Shown here piece by piece: positions 53,454-61,220 of a stretch of DNA of 64,000 nt. This DNA is from Georgenia subflava. Its GTDB lineage: Bacteria > Actinomycetota > Actinomycetes > Actinomycetales > Actinomycetaceae. Location: positions 124,001 to 188,000 of the forward strand of contig NZ_VUKD01000005.1 in assembly GCF_009193155.1 (NCBI RefSeq), written 5' to 3'. The notes beneath the pieces are model-generated. The model did no database searches, was not told the DNA's origin, and saw only the letters and a list, made by a program, of their open reading frames with translations. Each line of letters starts with the position of its first letter. The first letter of the stretch is position 1. Both the position numbers and the translations under genes were made by a program.

Positions 53454-54086
53454 TCAGCCCGCCGCGAGCCGCAGGTCCGCCACGAGCCCGTCGAAGGCCT
53501 CCTGCCACTCGGGCCGGCCGCGCAGCCGCACGACGGCGGAGGGGTGGGTGGTGACGAGCACGCGCACCGGCCCGGCCGGCCCCTCGGTCTCGAGCAGCTC
53601 GCCGCGGACCTCGCCGATCCGCACGGGTCTGCCGAGCACGGCCCGGGCCGCCGTCGCCCCGAGGCAGACGACGACGGACGGCGCGACGGCCGCGAGCTCC
53701 GCCTCGAGCCACGGGTGGCAGGCCTCGAGGTGCGCGACACCCGGCTTCTTGTGGATGCGCCGCTTGCCGCGCTCCTCGAAGCGGAAGTGCTTGACGGCGT
53801 TCGTCAGGTACACCTCGTCCTTGTCGAGACCGGCGGCGGCGAGGGCGGCGTCGAGCTCGCCCCCGGCGGGGCCGACGAACGGCTCGCCCGCGCGGTCCTC
53901 CTTGTCGCCGGGCTGCTCACCGACGAGCACCACCCGCGCCCGGTCCGTGCCGGCGGAGAACACCACCTGGGTGGCGTCGGCCCACAGCTCGCACCCGCGA
54001 CAGCCGGGCGCGGCCTCGCGCAGCGACCCGACGTCGGCGTCCGGCGGCACCCATCTCTCGGCGCCGGGGCGTTCGCGGGTGGCCAT
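53454..54086 (-). CDS. udgX: UdgX-type uracil-DNA-binding protein/glycosylase
   Basis: A 210-residue iron-sulfur uracil-DNA glycosylase superfamily member. It has the distinctive UdgX loop KRRIH (residues 108-112); in the studied mycobacterial enzyme this His forms a covalent bond to the DNA after uracil removal. Motif A is GEQPGDKEDRAGEPFVGPAG. Cysteines that can hold a 4Fe-4S cluster are at CRGC, AVKHFRF-CHPW and VVCLGATAA. ATG 54086 overlaps the stop of DUF72 (TGATG). Confidence 0.92.
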   Translation of the reverse strand: MATRERPGAERWVPPDADVGSLREAAPGCRGCELWADATQVVFSAGTDRARVVLVGEQPGDKEDRAGEPFVGPAGGELDAALAAAGLDKDEVYLTNAVKHFRFEERGKRRIHKKPGVAHLEACHPWLEAELAAVAPSVVVCLGATAARAVLGRPVRIGEVRGELLETEGPAGPVRVLVTTHPSAVVRLRGRPEWQEAFDGLVADLRLAAG

Positions 54087-54931
54087 CAGTCCTCCTCCGT
54101 CGTCGGGCGGACCACGATGTCGGCCAGCCGCTCGGTCAGCCCGATCGCGTCGTGCGGTGCCCGCACCTTGGCGTCGTTGTCGAAGTACACGAAGACGTCG
54201 TGCCCGTCATCGTGCCAGCGCCGGACCCGGCCGGCCCAGAGGTCCAGGGCGGCGTCGTCGTAGCCGCTGACGTACAGCTCGCTGTCGCCGTGCAGCCGCA
54301 CGTAGACGTGCGCGGCGGTGGCCTCCTGGATCAGCGGCCACTTCCCTGCGGTGTCGGCCACGACGACCGCGACGTCGTGGGCGCGCAGCAGGTCCAGGAA
54401 GGACGGGTCGTGGAAGGAGTCGTGCCGGACCTCGAGGGCGTGACGGAGGGGGCGGTCCTGCTCGACGGCGGTCCAGGCACGTCCGTCGAGCCGCTCGTCG
54501 TGGTCCTCGGCGAGGCGGGCGGCTGCGCTCGTGGTCCTCGGCAGCAGCTCGAAGAACGCGGTGAGACGGCCGAGGTCCAGGCCAAGGGTCGGCGGCAGCT
54601 GCCACAGGAGCGGCCCGAGCTTGTCCTCCAGCGCCAGGACACCGGACGCGAAGAAGTTGGCGAGCGGGGTACGGACGTCGGCGAGCTTCTTCATGTGGGT
54701 GATGAAGCGGCCGCCCTTGACCGAGAACAGGAAGCCCGGCGGCGTGGCGGCCGACCAGGACCGGTAGCTGGCCGGGCGCTGCAGGGAGTAGAAGGACCCG
54801 TTGATCTCCACCGTGCCGAGCCGCCCGGACACGTACTCCAGCTCGCGGCGCTGGGGCAGTCCCTTCGGGTAGAAGGTGCCGCGCCACGGCTTGTACCGCC
54901 ACCCCGAGATACCGACGTGGACGCTGGCCAT
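54086..54931 (-). CDS. DUF72-family protein
   Basis: A 281-residue TIM-barrel-like protein of the DUF72 (YecE) family: VHVGISGWRYKPWRGTFYP at the start, VEINGSFYSLQRPASYRSW, FLFSVKGGRFITHMKKL, and DVFVYFDNDAKVRAPHDA near the end. No activity is firmly assigned to the family. It is the first gene of a coupled unit with udgX, followed by alkX. The transcript is probably leaderless, with TAGACT 7 nt before ATG 54931. Confidence 0.92.
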   Translation of the reverse strand: MASVHVGISGWRYKPWRGTFYPKGLPQRRELEYVSGRLGTVEINGSFYSLQRPASYRSWSAATPPGFLFSVKGGRFITHMKKLADVRTPLANFFASGVLALEDKLGPLLWQLPPTLGLDLGRLTAFFELLPRTTSAAARLAEDHDERLDGRAWTAVEQDRPLRHALEVRHDSFHDPSFLDLLRAHDVAVVVADTAGKWPLIQEATAAHVYVRLHGDSELYVSGYDDAALDLWAGRVRRWHDDGHDVFVYFDNDAKVRAPHDAIGLTERLADIVVRPTTEED

Positions 54932-54938
54932 CTGCCGG

Positions 54939-54944
54939 AGTCTA
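54939..54944 (-). promoter_or_regulatory. -10 element of a leaderless DUF72 promoter
   Basis: TAGACT on the minus strand lies 7 nt before ATG 54931. Confidence 0.6.
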
Positions 54945-54980
54945 TGAGCGCGGCCGCTCCTCGGCGCGCGAAGACGGTCC

Positions 54981-55013
54981 CGGGGCCCACCACCGTCGCG
55001 GTGATGGGCCCCG
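54981..55013 (-). terminator. Terminator of hpf
   Basis: CGGGGCCCACCACCG and CGGTGATGGGCCCCG form a 15-bp stem with one mismatch and a 3-nt loop, 18 bp after the hpf stop. Confidence 0.7.
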
Positions 55014-55030
55014 GGGTGGGTCGGGCTCGG

Positions 55031-55708
55031 TCAGGCGTTGATGTTCGCGCCCGCCGACTCGTGCACGTGGTTGGTCGAGTCCCCGGCGACGACCGTGTCG
55101 AGGCGGATCACGCCGTACGTCCAGCCGTGCCGGTGGTACACGGCGCAGGGCTGGCCGGTCTCGTCGTCGATGAACAGGTAGAACGGGTGGCCCACGAGCT
55201 CCATCTCGTACAGGGCCTGGTCCACCGACATGGGACGGGCCTCGTGGAGCTTCTGGCGCACGATGACGGGCGAGTCGCCCAGCTGGGCCTCCACCGCCTG
55301 CCCGGGCTCGGTGGGCGGCACCGGGCGCTCGGGCGCCTCCTCCGCCGGCGCGGGCTCGGCCGCCGCGAGGGTCGCCTCACCCGGCTCGGGCACGGCGTAG
55401 CGGTGGTGGTCCTTGCGGCGGTCGCGCGATCGGCGCAGCCGTTCGAGGAGCTTTCCGGAGGCGATGTCGAGGGCCCCGTAACGGTCCGAGGCCTTCGCCT
55501 CGGCGCGGATCACCGGCCCCTTGTCACGCACGGTGATCTCCACCCGCTCGGCCTGGTCGGCCTGGCGCGGGTTGCGCTCGTGGGTGAGCTCGACGTCCAC
55601 GCGCTGCGCACGGGGGGCGAACTGCTCGATCTTGGCGAGCTTCTCCTCGACGTGCGTGCGGAACCGGTCGGCGATCTCGGTGTTGCGGCCCTTGACGACG
55701 ATCTCCAT
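55031..55708 (-). CDS. hpf: Long-form ribosome hibernation promoting factor
   Basis: A 225-residue protein. The N-terminal S30AE/YfiA domain (EIVVKGRNTEIADRFRTHVE; EITVRDKGPVIRAEAKASD) binds the 30S decoding site. An acidic Pro/Glu-rich linker leads to the C-terminal dimerisation domain (ARPMSVDQALYEMELVGHPF; NVIYHRH-like AVYHRHGWTYGVIRL) that pairs ribosomes into 100S particles. ATG 55708 follows GGAGGT. Confidence 0.95.
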   Translation of the reverse strand: MEIVVKGRNTEIADRFRTHVEEKLAKIEQFAPRAQRVDVELTHERNPRQADQAERVEITVRDKGPVIRAEAKASDRYGALDIASGKLLERLRRSRDRRKDHHRYAVPEPGEATLAAAEPAPAEEAPERPVPPTEPGQAVEAQLGDSPVIVRQKLHEARPMSVDQALYEMELVGHPFYLFIDDETGQPCAVYHRHGWTYGVIRLDTVVAGDSTNHVHESAGANINA

Positions 55709-55919
55709 GGTGACCTCCGTTGGTGTGGAAGCAGGGGGTGACAAGGCCCCCTGAGACAAGTTGGTGTGCCCGCGGGTTCATCGGCGGGCGGTCGGGAAGT
55801 GGACCACCTCCCCCCGGTCGGGCCCGGTCCGCGCACCCTCGCGCGGCCGCCTCGGCCTCGACCTGTCCTCCATCACCACACGTTAGACCAGATCCCGGTC
55901 GGGGAACACGTCGAACGTC

Positions 55920-56774
55920 CTACATCGGCAGCCGCGCACCGCCACGACCGGGCGACGGGGTGGAGGCCAGCGCGAACGCCCCGGCCACCCGGCCGCCGGC
56001 GCCCCCGACCGCCGCGACGCACGCTGCCAGGGTGGCACCCGTCGTCACGACGTCGTCGACGAGGAGCACGACGGCGTCCGGCGGCAGCCGCGTCAGGGCC
56101 ACCACCGTTCCGTGCCTGTTCGCAGAGCGGCCGCGTGCGCCCATGCCGGACTGGTGCGCCCGGCCGCCGCGCCGGCGCAGCAGGTCGACGACGAGCACCC
56201 GGGCGACCCGGGGCGCATCGGCCCCGACGGCGTCCCCCAGGCCGGCGGCATCCCGCAGGCCGACGGCGTCCCGCAGGCCGACGGCGTCCCGCAGGCCAGC
56301 GGCGTCCCGCAGGCCGGCGGCGAGACCGCGGGCTACCGCGTCGGCCAGGTCGGCGACCACGAGACGTCGGCTCACCCTGCGGCGCCAGCCCGAGGGCGCC
56401 GGCACCACCACGACGTCGACACCGGCGGCACCGCCGACCAGCCGGCGCTGCAGGTCCGGCTCGTGCGCCCACACCTCGGCCGCGTCCTGGGCGGCGGCCA
56501 GCATCGCCGGGGCGATGTCCTGACGCCGGTGGTTCTTCCACGCCAGGACCACCGAGCGCAACGCACCGCGGTACGGCCCGAGCGACCAGGTGGGCACCAG
56601 CGGCGCCGCGCCGTCGGCCGCGAGCAGCGGCGCGTCCTCGTCGCACCGCACCGGTGCCGCCCGCAGGAGCTGCTCGCAGTCCCGGCACAGCGCCACGTCC
56701 CACCGGCCGCAGCCCGCACACTCCACCGGGAGCACGAGGGCGCCGGCCTCGGCCAGCGCGGGACGCCACTCCAT
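55920..56774 (-). CDS. comF: ComF-family phosphoribosyltransferase-like protein
   Basis: A 284-residue ComF protein. It has an N-terminal zinc finger (VECAGC and LCRDC), then LGPYRGALRSVVLAWKNHRR, and the PRPP-binding motif VVLLVDDVVTTGATLAAC near the end. ComF proteins aid DNA uptake or recombination in naturally competent bacteria. An in-frame insertion of five to six Leu-Arg-Asp-Ala-Ala-Gly repeats sits between the two halves. The start could be GTG 56798; ATG 56774 gives the usual short lead to the zinc finger. Confidence 0.9.
   Translation of the reverse strand: MEWRPALAEAGALVLPVECAGCGRWDVALCRDCEQLLRAAPVRCDEDAPLLAADGAAPLVPTWSLGPYRGALRSVVLAWKNHRRQDIAPAMLAAAQDAAEVWAHEPDLQRRLVGGAAGVDVVVVPAPSGWRRRVSRRLVVADLADAVARGLAAGLRDAAGLRDAVGLRDAVGLRDAAGLGDAVGADAPRVARVLVVDLLRRRGGRAHQSGMGARGRSANRHGTVVALTRLPPDAVVLLVDDVVTTGATLAACVAAVGGAGGRVAGAFALASTPSPGRGGARLPM
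56223..56318 (-). repeat. 18-bp in-frame tandem repeats inside comF
   Basis: About five copies of an 18-bp unit encode GLRDAA/GLRDAV. They enlarge a surface loop and are not a normal part of ComF. Confidence 0.85.
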
Positions 56775-56902
56775 CGCCACAGCGTCCCGCGCAGCCACGC
56801 CCCGGCGGAAGCCGCGACCGCCGCCCTGTGGACGAAGCGGGTCGGCCCGGCAGCGGTGAGACGAGAACGGCCAGGCCGGCGAACCGGGCGACGAGACCCA
56901 AC

Positions 56903-56970
56903 CCGGTCAGCAGCACACCGGGTCGAAACCGGTCAGCAGGGCACCGGGACGAAGCGGTCAGCCCGGCAGC
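56903..56970. repeat. 26-bp tandem repeats that run into the lpqB stop codon
   Basis: Two full copies (56903-56928, 56929-56954) of CCGGTCAGCAGGGCACCGGG plus GACGAA are followed by a partial copy. The TCA of that partial copy (56958-56960) is the complement of the lpqB stop codon. The repeat may derive from the end of lpqB. Confidence 0.75.
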
Positions 56971-58658
56971 GCGGGGTCGGCGACGCCCTCGAGGGTCGCG
57001 CGCCACGAGGCGCCGTTGCGTTCGTACAGCCGCCCCTCCTCGGTCGCGAGCACCAGCGACCGGTCGCCCCGGCCGGCGGTGATCGAGACCGCACCCTCGA
57101 CGGCGGGCAGCCGCGTGCTGGGGCCGCCGATCGGCAGGAGGTGCACGGACGGGCTGGGCGCGGCGGCGGAGGTGCCGAGCACCGCGACTGTGTACTCGTC
57201 GATCCAGGCCGCGTCGGTGGCGGTGCTGAGCCGGTCCCCGATCCGCACAGGGTCGCCGAGACCGCGCGGGACGCCGTCGAGGCCGCGCACCACGGAGGCC
57301 ACGTCGATGACCGTGGTGCCGGCGCTCTCCCACAGCACCACCACACGCGCTCCCTCGCGCGAGATGCGCAGGGCCCGGACGGTTCCCCCCTCGAGCCAGG
57401 GCGCGTTGACCTCGACGAGGTCTCCGGAGGGGCGCACCGCGATCAGGTTGCCCGTGCTCTCCGCCGGTGTGGTCCAGACCCAGCCCCGCCGGTCCACCGA
57501 GGGGGCGACCAGGTCGGAGCCCTGGGCGAGCAGGAAGGACTGGCTCTCCGCGGCGGGGGCGGTCACCAGCCGGTCGGTGCCGTCGAGCAGCACCGTGAGG
57601 GGCGAGTCGGTCTCGTAGCCGAGCGCCGGGTGGTGCGGGTCCAGCCCTTCCATCAGGCCGGCCCCGGGCAGCGCCTCGGCGGTGGTGCCGGTGACCTCGG
57701 CGAGGACGCCGTCGTCGACGACCACCACCGGGCGTGCCGTGTACGGGTAGGCCGTCAGCTCCGGCACGGGCTCGGCCACCTCGTACGGTGCGCTCGCCGC
57801 GGTGATCTCCAGCTCCTGGACCTCGGGGACGTCCCGCAGGGTGCGTTCCAGCTGGGCGTGGAGCAACGGCCGCTCGGCGGGTCCGGCGGCGAGCGAGTCC
57901 GCGGACAGGTCCACCCGGGCGACCCCCTCGGAGACGAGCACCGACTCCACGGTCAGGCGGGTGCCGGCGGGCACCATGCTGACCACCCCTGGCTGCAACC
58001 AAGGCGACGGTCCGGCCAGCAGGCCGCGCACGAGCGCGGTGGCGAGGTTGTGCTGGGGGTACCAGCGCACGTCCGGGACGAAGGCGTCGAGCTCGGGGGT
58101 GAGGAAGTACAGGGCGCTCTGCACGTACACGGAGCGGAAGTTGGCCACCGGGAGCAGCACGCCGTCGTCGAGGTCGATGATGCGCCACTCCCCGTCGGGG
58201 TTGCGGGCGAGGGTGAAGTCGGTCTCGAGGGTGGTCTGCACGGCCGTCTCGGTGTAGCGGCCGGCGGAGTCCACCGATCCCTCGCCGATGACGCTCAGCC
58301 GTACCGCGCCGTCGTCGGTGCGCGAGTACTCCGGCGCCGGTGTGTCGGCGTAGATCCGCACCTGCTCCAGCGGCTGCCACGTCTCGACGGCGGGACCGGC
58401 GAGGAACTGGCGGGCCACCAGGAACTCGTCGGAGTACCCGGCCCAGGAGGCGGTGAGGAAGCCGTCGACGATCTGCTGCGGGGTCGCGCCGGGCTCGGGC
58501 CCGCGCGCAAACAGCCCGATGCCCTGGGGCACGGGCAGGTCCGGCTCGGACGCCGTGACCGGTCCCGAGCGCGGCAGGTTGACGCAGCCGGCCAGGGCCA
58601 ACGCGCAGGCCAGGGCGAGCAGCAGCACCCGGGCGCACCGGGAGCGCGTGGGCGTCAT
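56958..58658 (-). CDS. lpqB: Lipoprotein LpqB, MtrAB-associated
   Basis: A 566-residue lipoprotein with signal peptide and lipobox LALAGC (Cys about 24). A GerMN-like domain (LARNPDGEWRIIDLDDGVLL; LATALVRGLLAGPSPWLQPG) leads to a C-terminal beta-propeller-like region (VDRRGWVWTTPA). In actinobacteria LpqB interacts with the sensor MtrB and affects its signalling. ATG 58658 overlaps the mtrB stop (ATGA) and has GGAGGAG upstream. Confidence 0.95.
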   Translation of the reverse strand: MTPTRSRCARVLLLALACALALAGCVNLPRSGPVTASEPDLPVPQGIGLFARGPEPGATPQQIVDGFLTASWAGYSDEFLVARQFLAGPAVETWQPLEQVRIYADTPAPEYSRTDDGAVRLSVIGEGSVDSAGRYTETAVQTTLETDFTLARNPDGEWRIIDLDDGVLLPVANFRSVYVQSALYFLTPELDAFVPDVRWYPQHNLATALVRGLLAGPSPWLQPGVVSMVPAGTRLTVESVLVSEGVARVDLSADSLAAGPAERPLLHAQLERTLRDVPEVQELEITAASAPYEVAEPVPELTAYPYTARPVVVVDDGVLAEVTGTTAEALPGAGLMEGLDPHHPALGYETDSPLTVLLDGTDRLVTAPAAESQSFLLAQGSDLVAPSVDRRGWVWTTPAESTGNLIAVRPSGDLVEVNAPWLEGGTVRALRISREGARVVVLWESAGTTVIDVASVVRGLDGVPRGLGDPVRIGDRLSTATDAAWIDEYTVAVLGTSAAAPSPSVHLLPIGGPSTRLPAVEGAVSITAGRGDRSLVLATEEGRLYERNGASWRATLEGVADPALPG

Positions 58659-60409
58659 CGTCCCTCCTCCGTCAGGCCGGACCATGCCGTCGGGTCCCCG
58701 GGACCGACCAGCTCGCGCACCGTCGTCGGCGGGTCCTCCTCGGGCGAGAGCGGCAGCGGCGAGGTGCCGTGGCGCGCGCCGGCGCGGCGCGGCAGCGTCA
58801 GCAGGAAGGCGGCGCCGACGCCGGGCCGCCCCCATGCCTGGAGGCTGCCGCCGTGCAGCCGCGCGTCCTCCACCGAGATCGACAGACCGAGTCCGGTGCC
58901 GCCGGTGGTGCGGGCCCGGGCGGGATCACCGCGCCAGAACCTGTCGAAGACGTGCGCAGCGGCGTCCGGGCTCATGCCCACGCCGTGGTCGCGCACCCGC
59001 ACGGCGACGGTCGTCGCGTTGAGCGCGATGGTGATGTCGATCGGCCGGCCCTCGCCGTGCTCGATTGCGTTGCTGACCAGGTTGCGCAGGATCCGCTCGA
59101 CGCGGCGTGGGTCGACGTCGGCGCTGCAGGGCCGTTCCGGGGCGTGCACCCGGACCACGGAGCCCTTGCGGTCGGCGAGGATCGCGGTGAGGTCCACGAC
59201 CCTGGCCACGAGCTCACGCATGTCCCGCTCCTCGACGTCCAGCACTGCCGCCCCGGCGTCGAAGCGGGAGATCTCGAGAAGGTCGGCGAGCATGGACTCG
59301 AACCGGTCCAGCTGGGTGTGCAGCAGCTCCGCCGAGCGGCGCACCGCCGGGTCGAAGGAGTCCTTGGCGTCGTGGATCAGCTCACCGGCCATGCGGATGG
59401 TCGTCAGCGGCGTGCGCAGCTCGTGGGAGACGTCGGAGACGAACCGCTGCTGGAGGCGGGAGAGCTCCTCCATCCGTTCGATCTGGTCCTGCAGGGACGT
59501 GGCCATCTCGTTGAACGACTCCCCCAGCAGCGCGAGCTCGTCGCGGCCGCGGACCTCCATGCGCTCGTCGAGCAGGCCGTCAGCCAGCCGCTCCGCCGTG
59601 AACGCCGCCTGCCGGACCGGGTGGAGGACCCACCGGGTGATGAGCCAGGTCATCGCGCCCAGGAGCAGCACCAGCGACACGGCGCCGACGGCGAGCACGC
59701 GGAGCACCAGGGAGATGGTCTGCTCCTCCGGCTCGAGCGTGTAGACGAGGTACAGCTCGTAAGGCCCGGCGGCCGGCAGCGTGACCGTGGACCCCACCAC
59801 GATGCCGGGCTCGTCGTCGCCCGCGACGGGCAGGGAGACGGGCTGCCAGTGCTGGCCGCCCTCGGCGCCGACGGCGTCCCGGAGCTCGTCCCTCACCAGC
59901 TCGCGCAGCGGGATCGGGGTGTTGGTGGTGGGTTCGGCGATGGTCACCGAGGAGGTCGCCTGGGGCGAGCGCATGAGGATGGCGCCGACGAGGCCCGAGC
60001 CGGCCCGCTCCAACGTGCGGACCCAGTCGTTGGCGGTCTGCTGGACCTGCTGGCTGGTCGTCGCGACGGCGTTGTCGAAGTTCTGCTGGGCGTCCTGGGT
60101 GCGCAGCGCGGCGTCCTCGAGCATCTGTCCGACCCGCTCGTCGTAGAGGCCGTCGCGGATCTGGGTGGAGATCACCCCGCCGAGCAGCGCGAGCGCGACG
60201 AGCCCGCCGACGATCGTGAACGTGACCACCCGGACGCTCAGGGACGAGCGCCACCGGCCCGCCAGCGAGAGCACCTTCCGGCGCAGCCGGACCCGCAGCC
60301 CCGGACGCGTCCGCGGCCTGTAGGTCGTCGCCGGCCCGGCCGGCTGAGGGACGGACCCGGTCGCCGGTACCCCGACGACGTGCGGGCCTCCGTCGACGTC
60401 ACGGCTCAC
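58655..60409 (-). CDS. mtrB: Sensor histidine kinase MtrB
   Basis: A 584-residue kinase that controls cell-wall and division genes through MtrA. It has two membrane segments (VVTFTIVGGLVALALLGGVI; VLAVGAVSLVLLLGAMTWLI), an extracytoplasmic domain between them, and a HAMP domain. The H-box is FVSDVSHELRTPLTT, the N-box is RILRNLVSNAIEHG and the G-boxes are DHGVGM and GGTGLGLSI. The start GTG 60409 overlaps the mtrA stop (GTGA). Confidence 0.96.
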   Translation of the reverse strand: MSRDVDGGPHVVGVPATGSVPQPAGPATTYRPRTRPGLRVRLRRKVLSLAGRWRSSLSVRVVTFTIVGGLVALALLGGVISTQIRDGLYDERVGQMLEDAALRTQDAQQNFDNAVATTSQQVQQTANDWVRTLERAGSGLVGAILMRSPQATSSVTIAEPTTNTPIPLRELVRDELRDAVGAEGGQHWQPVSLPVAGDDEPGIVVGSTVTLPAAGPYELYLVYTLEPEEQTISLVLRVLAVGAVSLVLLLGAMTWLITRWVLHPVRQAAFTAERLADGLLDERMEVRGRDELALLGESFNEMATSLQDQIERMEELSRLQQRFVSDVSHELRTPLTTIRMAGELIHDAKDSFDPAVRRSAELLHTQLDRFESMLADLLEISRFDAGAAVLDVEERDMRELVARVVDLTAILADRKGSVVRVHAPERPCSADVDPRRVERILRNLVSNAIEHGEGRPIDITIALNATTVAVRVRDHGVGMSPDAAAHVFDRFWRGDPARARTTGGTGLGLSISVEDARLHGGSLQAWGRPGVGAAFLLTLPRRAGARHGTSPLPLSPEEDPPTTVRELVGPGDPTAWSGLTEEGR

Positions 60410-61089
60410 CCTTGGGGAACTCCTGCCCGGTAGCCGACACCACGGACGGTGACGACGACCTCTGGGTGCTCGGGATCCTTCTCGACCTTCGCGCGCAGAC
60501 GCTGCACGTGGACGTTGACCAGGCGGGTGTCCGCGGCGTGCCGGTAGCCCCAGACCTGCTCGAGGAGGACCTCTCGGCTGAACACCTGCCAGGGCTTGCG
60601 GGCCAGGGCGACGATGAGGTCGAACTCCAACGGGGTCAGCGCGATGACCGTGTCGCCCCGGGTGACCTCGTGGCCGGCCACGTCGATGTCGAGGTCGCCG
60701 ATGCGGAGCTTCTCCGCCTCGCCGTCCTCCTGGCGGCGCAGCCGGGCACGCACCCGGGCGACGAGCTCCTTGGGCTTGAAGGGCTTGGCGATGTAGTCGT
60801 CGGCCCCCGCCTCGAGACCGGCGACGACGTCGATCGTGTCGGACTTGGCGGTGAGCATGACGATGGGGACGTCGGACTCGGCCCGGATCATCCGGCAGAT
60901 CTGGATGCCGTCGAGCCCCGGGAGCATCAGGTCGAGCAGGACGAGGTCGGGCTGCTCGGCCCGGAACATCTCCGGGGCGCGGGCGCCGTCGGCGCAGAAG
61001 ACCGCGTCGAAGCCTTCTGCCTCGAGCACGATGCCGATCATCTCGGCGAGGGCGATGTCGTCGTCGACCACAAGAAGACGGGCGTTCAT
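60406..61089 (-). CDS. mtrA: Response regulator MtrA
   Basis: A 227-residue OmpR-type regulator. The receiver domain shows VVDDD, the phospho-acceptor Asp53 (VLLDLMLPG), MLTAKSD and Lys in YIAKPFKP. The winged helix has ALTPLEFDLIVALAR and RLVNVHVQRLRAKVE. It is the first gene of the mtrA-mtrB-lpqB unit and is divergent from the GPDPase-like gene. Confidence 0.97.
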   Translation of the reverse strand: MNARLLVVDDDIALAEMIGIVLEAEGFDAVFCADGARAPEMFRAEQPDLVLLDLMLPGLDGIQICRMIRAESDVPIVMLTAKSDTIDVVAGLEAGADDYIAKPFKPKELVARVRARLRRQEDGEAEKLRIGDLDIDVAGHEVTRGDTVIALTPLEFDLIVALARKPWQVFSREVLLEQVWGYRHAADTRLVNVHVQRLRAKVEKDPEHPEVVVTVRGVGYRAGVPQG

Positions 61090-61220
61090 GCCACCATGGT
61101 CCCACCTCCGGACACGGACGGTCGTCATCCGGCACGGGAGGGCGCCGTCGCGCGTCCCGGAGTGGGACGATGGCGCCAGCAGACGAGGGCGCCACCGAGC
61201 GCCGGAGGGGAACGCGGTAG

